Shown: positions 36,191 to 49,381, counted from the stretch's first letter. The stretch is DNA of 64,000 nucleotides from Boletus sp. NGJ (GCA_019096195.1 JAGTXK010000219.1:682001-746000), one strand, 5' to 3'. The notes: generated from the letters alone by a model not told the origin. A program made the numbers and translations.

Positions 36191-38831
36191 ATGTCCGCTT
36201 TCGGTCCCCCTCCACTACCACCAGGTTGGACAGAGCACGTCGGTAACGTACAATGTAACTCGGAACAAAGTTTACTGCAAGCTCAAATGTTGTTCACCCT
36301 ACACAGGACCGGGTGGGCAGCCCTACTACTATCATGCTGCGAGTCAACAATCAACCTATGTTCGACCTCTTCCTGCGTTCCCCGTCGTTCCCCCTCCAAC
36401 CGCTCAACCGTCCATGAAAAAGAAAGAAAAGCCCCTCGTCAAGAAGCCGATCCCGGGTACCGAATGGCTCCGGGTAACGACCACCAACGGGAATACATTC
36501 TACACCCACAAGGGAAGGAAAGAAAGTGTTTGGATAGCCCCGGAAGAGATTCAGCAAGCCCTGCTGGAGCTCGAGCGCGCGGAGGCACACGAGGCGGAAC
36601 AGGCAGGACTCGAGCAAGGGGAAGTGGCGATGAGCATCGAACGGGAGAGGGAGGAGGAAGTGGACAGGATCAAGGCTGAGGTACAGGGGCTCGTGAAACG
36701 GAGAAAGCGTGGCGAACTCGAACCGTTGGATGAGGTAGTCATCACCAAGAAGGCACGTGCTGAAGAGGATGGTGGAGAAGAGGCCGAGGTCGAAGAGGAT
36801 CAAAATGAAGAGGAGAACGAGGAGAGCGAGAGCGATGAGGATTGGCAGAAAGAAGCTGCGGCCCAGTTGGCTGCAGAGGCAGAGGAAGACGAGCAGAGAC
36901 GAGCAGAAGAGGCGAAGAGGGTAAAAGAGGCAGAAGAGGCAGAGGCGAAGGGAGCCCTGGAAAAGCAACCACTTAGCATGCCCGATCGTGTCGACCTTTC
37001 TCTTGATGAAGCAAAGGCACTCTTCAAGGTATTCAGTCTGCACCAATCAATCATTCTGACGCTCACAGTTATTGCAGACGCTGTTGCAAGAGAAGGAAAT
37101 CAACCCCTTGCACCCTTGGGATACCTCTTTACCGCTTTTTATCTCCGACCCTCGATACGTACTCCTCCCCTCTGTCTCAGCACGCCGTGACGCTTTCGAC
37201 GAATACTGTCGAGATCGTGCTCGTGAGCTGCGACAAGAAAGCGTCAAGAAGGAGAAATTTCAAGCAAATCCCAAAGAAGAATTCGACACTTTGCTCCGTG
37301 AGGAGGTGAAGAGTACGCGCATTGTATGGATCGATTTTCGTCGAACATGGAAGAAAGACCGGCGTTTCTACGGCTGGGGCAGAGATGACCGCGAGCGTGA
37401 AAGATGCTTCAAGGATTACTTGAAAGCACTTGGGGAGAGTATGTCACTTCTAGCCTGTGTGACGACGTAAACTTATGGTTCGCTAGAAAAGCGCGCCGCT
37501 GCTGAGAAGGCGGAAGCAGATTTCTTTACTCTGCTTCAGGAACGTGGCATAGTAAAGTCGGACTCGGTTTGGAAAGATGTCAGCCCTCTCCCCTGTTGTT
37601 TTTACCGCTTCTTATGTGCTGAAACCCTTCCAAAGATCAAACGGAAATTGACCGATGATCCACGGTACGGTGCTGTTGGCTCGTCCACACTAAGAGGGGA
37701 ACTCTTCAACGCATTCCTGAAAGCCCGAGGGTCGTCCGATAGTAGCAATCATAAAGACAGGGTCGACAAATCGCAGTCCAGTGTACCAGTAGACGAAACC
37801 GAGCCTGGTCGCGAATGTCAAGAAAAGAAGAAACGGGCTTTGAAAGAGCGCGAAGAACAAGTAAGGGCTCAACGTGGTCGCACGGAAGCAGAGATTAGGA
37901 GGTCTAGGTTGGGATTGACCAAGGAAGAAGGCGAAAGGGTGTTTCGGTGAGCCATACCAGGGTTCTCGCTCCTGAAACTATCATGTCTGTGGCACTCAAC
38001 AACTTGTTTCTCTTAATCCAGTACGCTTTTGACGGATGCTATTCGAGACCCCCAGGTACGCTATCAACGTGTTCGTGAACAGACTTTGACTTTCCACTCA
38101 GCTCTCTTGGGATGCCGTGTTTCCGCAATTAGAAACGGATCCTCGGTTCATAAACTCACTCTTACCGAGAGATCAACAATTACACTTGTTCCATTCCCAT
38201 ATGCAACAGCTTCGTTCGAAGCATCTATATAGTCTACACGCATTATTTAGTGCGCACACACCCTCTCTGGCAGCCTCTTTCTCCCATCTTCCTCTTGAAT
38301 CGATTGAGAAATCATTACCAGCCACCAAGCTTAGACTTGACTCCCGGGAAATGGAGAGGGAGTTTGACAAATGGCAGAGGGAGAGGATTTCTGATGCAAG
38401 GAAAGTATTCGACGAGATGTTGACCGAAAACGCATTCGTGGAATTCTGGGGAAGGCTTGTGAAGATGGGTGGTGAAGGGGTCAACGGGGGAGTGGCTGCC
38501 GAGGACCTGGGGGAAGACGAGGGAGAAGGTTTCGGTGGGAAAGTCGACATGAAGGCTCTGGCGAAAAATGTCGACTTGGAGGACATCGTAAAAGTACTAA
38601 AGGTGAGAGTCTCGGATGGATTCTGAATTGGCTAGATCTTGCGGGCTAATGGTCTCCAGAACGACAAGAGGTATACCATGTTTGAGCACGTCCCAAACCA
38701 GAGGGAGAGATGGATTCGAGTGTGTTGTTTCCCATGTTTATTCTGTATTCCTTACTCATCCTCGCTCACAATTTATGTCACAGGACTACTTGGCTAATCT
38801 GTCTGCGCCAAAGTTATCTGTTCATATTTGA
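36191..38831 (+). CDS. WW/FF-domain splicing and transcription factor (TCERG1/Urn1/Dre4-like)
   Basis: Nuclear protein that bridges RNA polymerase II or the spliceosome. The start exon MSAFGPPPLPPGWTEHVG is interrupted by an intron at about 36241, completing WW1 (GGQPYYYHAASQQSTYVRP). WW2 is TEWLRVTTTNGNTFYTHKGRKESVW. A long acidic/Glu-rich coiled region (36540-36960) leads to FF domains: LDEAKALFKTLLQEKEINPLHPWD with FISDPRYVLLPSVSARRDAFDEYC, then EEFDTLLREEV, AEADFFTLLQERGIVKSDSVW, TLLTDAIRDPQLSWDAVFPQL, and ALAKNVDLEDIVKVLKNDKRYTMF. It ends IRDYLANLSAPKLSVHI. The first FF resembles TCERG1 more than Prp40, which has both WW domains directly N-terminal with a different spacing. Prp40 is the main alternative. 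Confidence 0.82.
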
Positions 38832-39114
38832 CCATGTTTTAGATGGCATAAGTGTTAGGCTTCATGCCATGTGTACACATTGATTACGATGCGGTCCTTG
38901 AAGTTTGTCAGGCAGGCATAGATAGTTCAATGATGAAAAGGAGAATCAAGTCCTATCCAAGGAATTTGAAACGTGAACAGTAGCCTACGCGTCTGGCACG
39001 TGATAAGGAAAGTTAGTCACATGACTTGTGACACGTCAGTACTAATAGGTCTTTAAAAGTTGGCTCAAGTCCTCACTAGGCCTCACTGCTCAGCCTTGGT
39101 CTGGTGTCTCAACG

Positions 39115-42100
39115 ATGCGTCTGCTCCGCTCGTTGGTTCTAGCGCTCTCCGTCCTCACATCCCATACACTAGCCCAGCATGCTAGGGATACCCCAAGCGT
39201 CAAGCACGAATACCAGGTGCGTGTCTCATAAGGTTTTGGTACCCCCTGATTCTAATCCACTCGCAGAGCGATGTAGCGCGTCTTCGCAAGATAGTCATCA
39301 ACAGGTGAGCATTCCTTTGCCTTCGTGCTGTGTTCAAGTCTCATTCCCTCTTCAGTCTTTACTCAAACAGGTGTCGGATCTTGATTTCTTCCTTGCCTAT
39401 TGGGTCTGATCCATGGCTTTAGAGATGTTTTCCTCCGAGAACTGATTTCCAATGCTAATGATGCTCTTGAGAAACTCCGCCTGACCGCTCTTGTGGAGAA
39501 AGACCTCTATGACGGTGTTTCCCCCTTGAACGTGACCATCAAGGCTATAAAGAATGAAGATGGTAGTGGGTACATTATCATTACTGGTACGCGTCCTTCC
39601 AGCCGCGTTCTAGGCGAAACTGATGGACATAGATACTGGCATCGGAATGAGTGCGGAGGAACTAACAAGCAACTTGGTACGCTGATGGTGGTGCTGACGG
39701 TTCATAGGCTCACGTTACACTCAGGGAACACTTGCGAAATCAGGGACTTCTGAGTTCCTCGAAAAAGCGGACACCATGGACACCACCAGTTCTGGCAACC
39801 TGATCGGTGCCTTTGGTGTCGGATTCTACAGCAGGTGCCTACATCTTGTTCTAATGGGATGTTCCAAGACCGAATAATTTGACCACCACTCCTAGCTTCC
39901 TTGTCGCAGATAAAGTCACTGTTGCTTCTATTCCTCCAAAATCCTCCAAGCATCCCAACCCCTCTCAGAGTATCTTTAGCTCCTCTGTCGATGAAGGCAG
40001 TTTTGAAGTATATCCTGATCCCCGCGGAAATACCCTCGGACACGGCACAGAGGTTACTCTTGAATTGAAGACTGACGCGAAACATTATCTGATCCCCTCG
40101 AACCTGATGAACCTGATGTATGTATGCTTTGCGACTGTGATGCACATCATTGCGCTGAAACTTGTGGAAGTAACCAACATTCAGTATTCTCTACTTCTTT
40201 CCCCATCTATCTTTGGAACGAAGTCGAGCAGGAAGTTCCTATAGAAGAAGAAGAAATACTCCAGGATGATCCTGAGCCAAAAGATGACGGGGAGGAAGCT
40301 GTGGTCGAGGAGGTGAAACAGTCCGACTCGGAGCCTGTTGCACCAAAGACAAAGAAGGTTAAGGTCGGCTTGTGGGAGCACATGAATTCTCAGCCTCCTC
40401 TTTGGATGCGGTAAGTTCTCTGCCATTCTGAGTGAAACGGGTTCGAGATTAAATTAACGAACATCAGGGATCCCAAAACTGTCACGGATGAGGAATATGG
40501 GTTGTTGTACCAAGCCACGTTCAAGGACTTTCAAAAGCCTTTAACATGGACTCACTTCGCTGGGGATTCAGGAGAAGGTGTCTCCTTCCGTGCACTCATT
40601 TACATTCCTTCTCGCTTGTAAGTCGTCAGCCCCTGAGCACGGAAACTTGATCATTGATACACTTAGATCTAATAATTTCTTCGACCAACCATTCGATGGA
40701 TCCACCAACGACGTCAAACTATTCGTGAAGCACGTATTCATTACTTCCGATCTCGGTGAATATGCTCTGCCAAAGTGGGCTAGCTGGGTCAAGGTCATAA
40801 TTGACGGTACGCACCTGAGTATCTCACGAACAATGTGACTGAATGTGTCGATTCGAGTCTAGCTGAGGATCTCCCTCTGAACGTGTCTCGCGAGACATTA
40901 CAATCCAGTGCATTCCTCAAACAGATCAAGAACCTCATTATTCGCCGCCTCCTTCAGCTCTTCGGAAAGACTGCCGAGGAAGATCCAGAGAAGTTCCACG
41001 AGATCACCACAATATACAACACAGTTCTCAAGCTTGGCGCAGCGGATGACAGCAAGAATCGCGAGAGAATCGCGGCTCTGACGCGTTACACGACCAACCA
41101 GAGAAATGATACCTCCCTCGATAATGTGCGTGCACCACGTTTGAAGATGAAGGTTGCAGGACTGATCCACACAAAACTCTGCAGTATGTTAGTAATAAGA
41201 AACAAGGCCAGAACCAGATATTTTACCTTGCTGACATGGGTAAACCTGCCGAGCATCTTGCGAGCAGTGTTTTCGTGGAGAAGCTCCATGCGAGGGGTTA
41301 TGAGGTCTTCCTGCTGAATGAGCCTTTGGACGAGATCTTGATACATAGTCTGCAGAGTTGGAAGTGAGTTATGCTATACATTTATGCGGACAAGACGTTG
41401 ACCATTCACAGGGGCATTCGATTCCAAGATGTCGCGAAGGCGGGTCTCAAGTTTGGGGATGGTAGGCATTAATTTTGATGTACAATTCAGTAATGGGTAA
41501 GATTCGCTACAGACTCCGAGGAAGAAGTGGACAGCATGGCAACTCTGATGGAGAAGTTTGCGCCTTTGCTCAACTGGCTGAAGGTCCAGGTTGGCGAGAA
41601 TGCGAGAGACGGTAAGAAATCATTTATCCCTGCGCTGAATGATCTACCCAAGTTGACCGCGAGACACAGTTGTTATCTCTGATAGGCTTGTGACGAGCCC
41701 ATGCGCGATCGTAGCGGACAGCTTTGGTTTCACAGCCAATGTTCAAAAGCTGATGAGCGCCACAAACAAAGGCACTAAGAATGATGCCATGCAAGAGATG
41801 ATGAAAAAGCAGAAAGTACTCGAGATTAACCCTCGGTCGCCTCTGATTGAGGGCTTGCTCCGCCGGGTCGAACAACTGGAGGCGGATGGTGAAGTGAGGG
41901 ATGAAGACCTTGAGGCCGAACTTCGGGAGGTTGCCGCGATTCTGATCGACGGAGCACTGGTTCGCTCTGGTTTTGACGTAGCCGACTCCAATCTGTAGGT
42001 TTCCTGCCGAGCTCATATTCGCTACTGACTGGCAAACGCGGTGCATCAGATTCCTGACTCGGGTGGATCGTGTCCTGAGACGGTCATTGGGTGTATCGGA

Positions 42101-42287
42101 GACTGCGCCGACAGACAGTACTGTGCGACCTGCACCGCCCGTTGATTCGTCGCTTCCCGAGGAGGTTTTGAGGTATGAAGAAGACGCGAAGACGTGGGAT
42201 GCATTCATAAACGATGAAGGATTCCAGCTGGAGGTGGAGGAGATTGACGAAGAAGGGAACGTAGTTGTTGCGCACGACGAACTGTGA
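39115..42287 (+). CDS. HSP90B1: ER-lumenal HSP90 (GRP94/endoplasmin)
   Basis: ATP-dependent chaperone of the ER lumen. The first exon encodes a signal peptide (MRLLRSLVLALSVLTS), and the last residues are VVAHDEL, an HDEL retention signal, so the ER location is read directly. The GHKL ATPase motifs are present across introns: ELISNANDALEKLRL, TDTGIGMSAEELTSNLG and GAFGVGFYSSFLVADKV. The charged linker is acidic (EVPIEEEEILQDDPEPKDD) and is followed by LWEHMNSQPPLWMR. The middle domain reads VKLFVKHVFITSDLGEYALPKW and LPLNVSRETLQ. The C-terminal domain has LVTSPCAIVADSFGFTANVQKLM and the dimer helices DAMQEMMKKQKVLEINP. Cytosolic HSP90 is excluded by the signal and HDEL. About a dozen introns. 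Saccharomyces lacks this protein; basidiomycetes have it. Confidence 0.95.
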
Positions 42288-42457
42288 TGTACTAGTAAAC
42301 TTATGAGTATGGTATTGAATGGTTCGAGTTAAAATCGCGTCCATCGAGTCGGGAAACTGACAACTGTCCGGCAGTAGCACGTTCGCACCTGGCAGTGTGT
42401 CCTGTTGAAACTCAACCAACCACTCTCACCAACGTCCACAGCTCAACTGGGCTCATC

Positions 42458-45400
42458 ATGCCACCAGCCAGGCCTGCTGCCTTCTCCCGTCTCCAGCTCG
42501 CCGCAGCCCTGCTTGGTGAGTCCACAGGCTTGTCTTAACCACCGCGGTCGAATAAATTCCGCTGTACATCCAGAATACGACAATGATCCAGACAATCCCG
42601 ATGCACCCTACCGCTCCGCTCATGAGAGCGCCATCTTCGCCCACCTCCGTCGCCATGACCCCTTGAACAAGTCCCGCAGGAGCATCGATTATCTTGGTGT
42701 TCAAGTTCCGAGCGAGGTCGGAAGCGATCCACCAAATAGAAAATCAAGGGCCTCAATAGACGCCCTCCGCAATCCTTTCGGAAATGCCGACGATGAGGAC
42801 GAGTCGGCTGACGGGGGTGGTGTAGAAGTTGACCTCACCTCGTGGGGACTTGACGCTTTCATGGATAAGAACAAGACAAAAGGGAAGGGTAAAGGGAGGG
42901 CGAAATCAGAGATACTGCCCAATCCACATGTCGATGGCCCAGTGCGTACTGCGCACAGCGTCGCCGGTGACATTCCCTACAGCAGAAATGTGCGGTCCAT
43001 GAGTCTTGGGGCCTTGAATGATTTCGGCGTAGGTGGTGCATTTTTGGACGCTGGGAGTGGCCCCGACAGTCTTGGGCGTGTGCAGTCCTCGGCAGACCTC
43101 AATCAGCTACCACCACTTCAACGCCGTCGTGCTTCTACTCATGTACTCATCGACACTCTCCCTGTCCAACCACCCCTCCATTCCGTCCCTTTCCCTTCTG
43201 TCTCCGTTTCAGGGCGGTCCTCTCCTGGTCCAGAGGAGATTTTGAGACCAGGGTCCCGTTCATCGCGCTTAGATTTGCAGACCGCTCATGCGCGCACACA
43301 ATCTAATGCAAGCTTAGGTTCAAAGGCTTTGCTAAACGATGTCCCTAACGATGAGAATGCCAATCCATTCGCTGTCCAACCTCCCTCTCCAGATCGCGCT
43401 TCTCGCTTCGACCCGAAGGCGAATCGAAGTCGGACCATGTCAGTCGGATCCATGGGCACAATGGCATCAAAGAATATGCTCGCAGATGATGGCGGTTTCT
43501 CCGTCCGTCCTCCTTCTCCCTCCCGTTCCTCGCGCTTTGATCCCAAGGCGCACGGTCGGACCTTGTCCGTTAACTCCATGGGCACACGTATGCTCCTTGA
43601 AAACGATGCTGATGCCGAGTCACGACGTGATCGACCACTCTCTACATTAGAATTACTCCGGCCGAAAGTTCTTGTCATGCCAAGTCCTTTGCAAAGCACA
43701 GTCCCTGCTCAACCACCTCAGCCCACGATAAGACCACGTAGCGGTTTCGAAGTGTCTACTGATGGTCCTCCTCTTCCCCCGGCTGCCCGATCTTCCCGCT
43801 TGTCTGTACCTGTTGCTTCCAACTCTTTTACCCCGAATCCTCGTGCTAGCCTTTCGTTATCCCAGCTTGCTTTCCGAAACACGCTGGTGGTCGGTGGGCA
43901 GAGGGATATCGCCTACTCGGATATCGATCGTCATTTCCCTCGTGCAGTCAAAGATGGAGAACAAGCTTACTTTGAGATGCAAGAGGAAGAGTCACCGGTG
44001 CCTTCCTCTGTTCCCTTGCCTCCTGTACCGTCGCCAACGGAGTTGGAAATCAAACGGCCTGCTGGTAAACTGTATGGTCGAAGCTTGATCGACAATCTCG
44101 AACACCGAAAACTGGAGATGAAACAAAAGGCTCGGTATGCCTGACATCATTCATGGCAGTTTTCTGGAGCTGACCGTCTTTTTTTTCATCATAGTACATT
44201 CCAGGGTGATAACCGACCTTCTATGATGGTCCGCGGACAGATCAGACGTTCAAGCACCCTGATTGATCCAGATTCGCTTGGTCCCCCGGCAAATTCGCAG
44301 AACCTTGATAACAGAGCCTCAACGTTGCTGGGACGAGGCTCCACTGCCACACCTCTTCTTGACTCAAACGGCGAGAGACCACCTTTCATTGGAGCTTCGG
44401 CTTCTACCGGGGATCTCCCGCAAAGCCGCTCCGTCTTTGGCGTCGACACGCTGTGGGATCGTGAGTTGCAGAAGCTAAAGGAGATCGAGGCTCTGGAACA
44501 GGCTGAGGTCGAAGAGCGTAGAAAACGCGAGCAAGAGGTCGCAGAGCGACGTCAGCGGAAGAAGAAAAAGGGCAAGTCGAAGTTGCAAGAAACAGAATCA
44601 ACGCTGCCACAACCCGATGCGAGTGCTCAGGATGTTTCAGAGTCTCGCGTGTCATCCGAACCTCCTATGCTTCCGGTCATTCAGAAGCCTATTCTCAGGC
44701 GTGCACCACCAGCAGATGATGATATGCCAAGCGAAAGTGAAAGCGACGAAGACGACGACGACGACGCTCCTTTGGGACAATCTCTTGGCCGTTTCACCGA
44801 CAAAGCGGCTGATAATTGGGTAGCAGAATCGTCTGACGAGAATGATAAAAGGCTAAGACGCACCACTGGTAATGGACTTCGCTACGTTGGGTCTGCCGCT
44901 CCACGAGCAGCTCCGCTGACATATGGGGGTGAAGACGAAGATAGCACGGAGGATCTTCCCTTAGCTGCAGCCGTCCAGCGGATTACCGAGCGGACAAATG
45001 GGGGTGAGGATGAAGATAGCGAGGAGGATCTTCCCTTGACTGCGGCCGTCCAGCGGATTGCCAAGCGGGCGACGAAGTTACCACTGAGGCTCGTGGACGA
45101 GGACGAGGATGAAGATAAGCCTCTCGCAGCGGTGCTCAGTCAATCGAAGATCCCACTCAGTCAGTCCAAGCTATCCCTACCTAATTTCAGCTTGAACAAT
45201 CTTTCTGGCGGACGCCCACCGACGAACGACGACGACGACGACGAGCAGCCCCTTGGGCTCCGTGCCTCGCGTCTTCCTGCAATGGCTTCCCATACCTCTC
45301 TTCCATTCATGGATAGGGATGGTGGGGACGAAGGGGACGAAGACGACAACAAGCCACTTGCATTCCATCCCGAGCAACAGCGCAAGACACAGTTCCAGAT

Positions 45401-45644
45401 GCTTTCCCAGTTGCAACAGCAGCAGCAAATGATGATGCAAGCACAGATGCATAACAGCTTCTACTTTGGTACCCCTGCAATGATGGGCTCTGGGTTTTTC
45501 GGAACGCCCATGAATGTCGGCATGGGTGTCCCCCCTATGATGGGCATGCCTATGCCCCCTTCCCCTCCTCCAGCGCATGATGCTGCCAAGTATGGGCGCG
45601 TGGATAGATGGCGTCACGATGTCGCTGTCGAGGGCGAAGAATAG
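42458..45644 (+). CDS. 1,022-residue low-complexity protein of unknown function
   Basis: I do not recognise a family. Three exons (42458-42515, 42574-44134, 44195-45644) join in one frame. The N-terminus MPPARPAAFSRLQLAAALL is followed by serine/proline-rich disorder. A tandem unit of about 50 residues appears twice near the middle: PPSPDRASRFDPKA with RTMSVGSMGT, then PPSPSRSSRFDPKA with RTLSVNSMGT. A charged coiled coil (LWDRELQKLKEIEALEQAEVE) precedes a lysine cluster (RRQRKKKKGKSK). The C-terminal half repeats an acidic patch plus a PL motif (DDDAPLGQSL, EDLPLAAAVQRI, EDLPLTAAVQRI, DEDKPLAAVL, DEQPLGLRA, DNKPLAFHP) and ends in Q-, M- and P-rich sequence. It is likely regulated by phosphorylation at the RS/SP sites, which is inference. 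It lies between GRP94 and the kelch gene. Confidence 0.75.
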
Positions 45645-46183
45645 ACTTTCTACCTTAACATTATGAGGAACAGGACTCTTGTTGTCTTTTAATTATTCGT
45701 AAATGCTCATACTCACCACCCTCCTATTTTCGTAGTTTCTTTATTCTAGCACTCGCGTCCTTCCTAACATGACATTCGATTGGTTCCTTTTCCCCTCAAA
45801 AATAAGAAGACGTTAGAAATAAGTCACTCCTTTAATGTCCTTTGCATACAAAAGTACATCGGTGCTACTCGAGGTAAAATGTCCAGGTAGATCTACTCGA
45901 AATATACCGTGAAACAGTGCGACCATGGATCCATGGATGAAGGTGATTATTAAGTTGTTGGAAGGGTTATAATATGATGCACGGATGGGAACCAAAGAGG
46001 GGAAGGTGTAAACTCGGGGGTGGTTGGAGGATGAGCTTGCAAACGACGAACATAACTTGGCAGCAAAACATCAATAAAAGAAGGGAGAAACGTGAAGCTT
46101 TCAATCTCGGTGTCATGATTGTAATCAGTATTGAGCATGTAGGAGCATGAGAACGGGGAGAGGCAAGAAGAAGGGGATGGGGA
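45645..46183. other. Convergent intergenic stretch
   Basis: About 540 bp between the 3' ends of the unknown protein and the kelch gene. AT-rich, with no gene or repeat recognised. Confidence 0.5.
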
Positions 46184-49100
46184 TCATGACGGGTTCGTAA
46201 TCCACAATCTGCGTTTCGGGACTGTGACAATCGAGACCTCTCGTCTTCCCATTTCCTCTTCTATCCGTCGTTGTCTAGTGTCTTCGTCGATATCGTCGTC
46301 GTCATCGTCTGTCTCGACAGAACGAGGGCTCTGGCTTGTGGAAACGTCGTCGTGGCCGGTCGCGCGGTAGAGGGGTTGATGCAAGTATGGTCCACGAGTG
46401 TCGGTCGGGAAAGGATATTGATCCGTGCCTGTCATGGAGAGCGGGCGGGAGGTTGGTGTACCAGGGGAAGCGGCGGGTTGAGGGAGTGGGCCGCGAACGC
46501 GCGCAGCCAAAGTAGTGAGAAGGGATTTACCCGGACGTCCATGCCAAGCGAGCGTAAAGAGTGATATGTAAAAAATGACGGTCCAGAGGAGGAATACAGC
46601 AAACAGAGACATAGGGGCACGATACCAAAGAGCAACGAGAGATAGGATGGATAGTGCAAGAACAAGCACGTGAAAGAAAATGCGGAGCGAGAGTTCGAAC
46701 GGCGGTGGGAGCTCGTACGTGGTACGGGGAAACGCAGGCGTTGGCATCAATGCGCGAGTACTAAGCATGTCTGTTGTATTAGGCGTCGAGCCATTCGAAT
46801 GCCCCTGCATTCTGCCATGATTAGCAACGTAATCAAGCTCGTTCTGTTAATTTGATGACCATCGTTCATACGGATGTCGCGATGAAAGAAAGCAGGGGGA
46901 GGAGAAACAGTATGAAGTCAGCATCGTCGGGTGTTCAAGCGACATGAAAGATCATGCATACCACTGCATTTAGACTGCGCCGCCGATCAAGCCAATCAAC
47001 ATCGCCTAAGCTACGAGGCGCCACTGGCACACGTTGATAAATCTCGATATTTGGATATGCGAGGCCATTGATGCTGGCCCTACGGATGCGTGCAGGGCGG
47101 TTAACTACCTCGAAGGCTCGCTGAGGTCCAGCAGAATGCATTGATTCGCTGTCAGTTGAGACCCTTCCTTCCCGGCTCCGGCGACCTAGCCAAAAACTGG
47201 AGCCACCCCATGAATGTAAACGCGCTCGTGGTGAGGCAGGAGGTGAAGGTGGATACTGTGACTGCTGTGGAGCAGGACTTGATGCCAGCTTTTCTGCCAT
47301 ATCCACCGAATTGGCGCGAGATGCAGCGGCCTCGGAACGATCGAGAACTTCCTTTTGAGAGGGGCGCCGTGCTGATCGAAAGAATGACAAAAGATAGAGG
47401 AAGGGCACGACGACATATAGTACAACGACTAGTATCAGTCCCGCTATGCCGTGTCCCGTTCGCAAAATGGGACTCGAAGCACTGCGTTTTGTCGTGACCA
47501 TCGTGGGTTGGATGGACGTGAAGGATGTAACAAGACCTGCGAGCCCCAAACCATATGCCGAGATAGCAATCACCGACGCTGAATAGATAAGAAAAGGGGA
47601 TTTACGGCCAGTTGGGGGGGTGATCTTTGCTGGCGGAAGCGCTAATCGCGTGAGGAGGATCGCGGGAAGGAGGAGGGCGACGGAGAGAGGGGCGGCAAGC
47701 TTGTGAGCAAAGGAAACATCGTACAGTTCAGATGAGTTGGTGGGGGGGGCGGACGTAGCCGTGGGAGTGGGAGTGGGGGTGCCTGTTGACGAGGTCGCCG
47801 TTGGAACCGGCATGAGCTGGGATGCGCACTGGGTCATGTATTCAATGGTAACACCTGCGCCATTGGCGTTGAGGCCTGTTTCCAGTTGGCCAGTGGGCCC
47901 ACCCCAGGAAGAATTAGAGGCGGTGATGACTCCGTTGTAGGCTCTAAGGATCCAGACTTCATTAAGGTATGTGCCACTCTCATCTTGACCGCCAAAAACG
48001 ATGGTGTCTGCGGCTCCTTGCCGGTTACTGCCAACAAGTGCTTCACTGTACGAATAAGCGACTGCGCCTTGGCGAGGAGTAGGGAAAGAGGGTATGCCAG
48101 ATGTTCCTGGGTCACCCGCAGGAAGGACTCTGCTCCAATCCCCAGTACTAGTGTCCAAGACTGCAACTTCACCACTTCGGAGCCCGCCTTGATCGTCCCA
48201 GTAGGAAGAATTAAAGGTGCCGAGGATGAGGAAAACCTGTGAAGTAAAAGAGGAAGAAGCTGTAGAAGGGTTGAAGACCAATGCACCGCCATATCGGGGG
48301 GCGGGACATGAAGGAGGGGTTATTTCGGAAGGAGAAAGACCTGCGTTGACAACATAGGAATTGGATTCGGCACAAATGTTGCTGGAGTCGGTGGTGGTGT
48401 TGCATCCGCTGACGGAGACAATGGAGGTTCCCAGGACGGCGGAAGCTTGATTGACGCTTGAGCCAGGTGCATTACTGACATTTTGACTGGACCAACTGCC
48501 GAAGGTGTAGTTTGTTGCGAGATTGGAGGAGAGGGTGCCGGTGATTTCGAACTGCCAAACCTCGTCGATGGGGAACATTGAGGAACCGTCAGTACCGCCT
48601 AACATGTAAAAGGTGGTGTTCGTGGAAGCGCTGTCGGGGGCGGTGCGATAGTCTCGACCACCTGATGCGCTCCAGCGGGCGGGAGGTGCACCAGGGGAAA
48701 CGGTGACCGGAGACCAGAACTGGTTGACATAGTCATACTCCTGTTTGTGGCTTGAGCGGAGAAGCGACAGGAGAAAGGAGGGACGAACCCAGACATCGGA
48801 CAATGGCTGACCATTGGTGTCTTTTCCGCCGAGGAGAAGGTGGGCATGGCGACTGCAAGGGGAGATGAGAGGGGAAGACGGAGAGGAGCGGAAGACGGAC
48901 TAGCTGGAGGAGAAGTCATCGCCACCAAGGGCCATGTACCTGGCGGGAGGGGGAGTGGTGGGGAGATTTGACTGGGGGGCGGGAAGGGACCAGGTGTTGG
49001 TGTTGAAATCGATGCTGAGAGAGGTAGGTGAGGTGGTGGGAAGAAAGGAGAAGAGAGAGGGACGGACAGGTAGGTCTGGGAGGTCGGGATGCCGCTGTAG

Positions 49101-49381
49101 GATTCACCGCCAAAGAGGAGGAGGCTGCGAGAGGCGTCGTCGTAGCCGATGGAAGGATACTTGAGGGGTGGTGCGGAGGTGCCCTGTATGAGGGTGGTGA
49201 TGTTGAGCCATTGGAGGGGGGGCACGGGGAGGGTGGTGGAGATGGCGTGTACGGAGGGGGGGACGAGGAGGAGGGGGAGGAGGAGGAGGAGCATGGCAAC
49301 GGCGCGCTCGGAGAGAGCGGGCGGGTGCAAAGGGAGAATTGGACGACGACGACGACGACGACGAGACTTTCCCTCGCTCAT
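46184..49381 (-). CDS. Kelch-repeat membrane protein with b561-like helices
   Basis: A secretory protein with a lumenal or extracellular beta-propeller and about five C-terminal helices. The N-terminus is RRRRRRR-rich and then hydrophobic (MLLLLLPLLLVPPSV); the ATG at 49381 or at 49294 could be used, and the second gives a cleaner signal peptide. Kelch blades include SIGYDDASRSLLLFGGES, HAHLLLGGKDTNGQPLSDVW, FYMLGGTD, PAPRYGGALVF and GAADTIVFGGQDESGTYLNEVW. A Ser/Thr/Pro linker leads to helices ending with FAHKLAAPLSVALLLPAIL and GHGIAGLILVVVLYVVVPFL. These resemble cytochrome b561 helices, with histidines in similar places. The intron 46844-46961 joins RRRSLNAV to NELDYVANHG, adding two more helices; the part after it is not a separate gene. 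Function unknown. Confidence 0.75.
49342..49363 (-). repeat. CGT/ACG trinucleotide repeat in the kelch gene leader
   Basis: About seven tandem copies of a CGT-type triplet on the coding strand encode an arginine run. It could vary in length between strains and lies at the very start of the frame. Confidence 0.75.

Noticed and set aside
42322-42345. A B-box-like sequence (GGTTCGAGTT) as a tRNA
   Set aside because: No acceptor stem, D arm or anticodon arm can be formed around it.
46184-46810. A separate two-helix membrane protein gene
   Set aside because: A donor after RRRSLNAV and an acceptor at 46844 put this frame in phase with the kelch gene, so it is its last exon.
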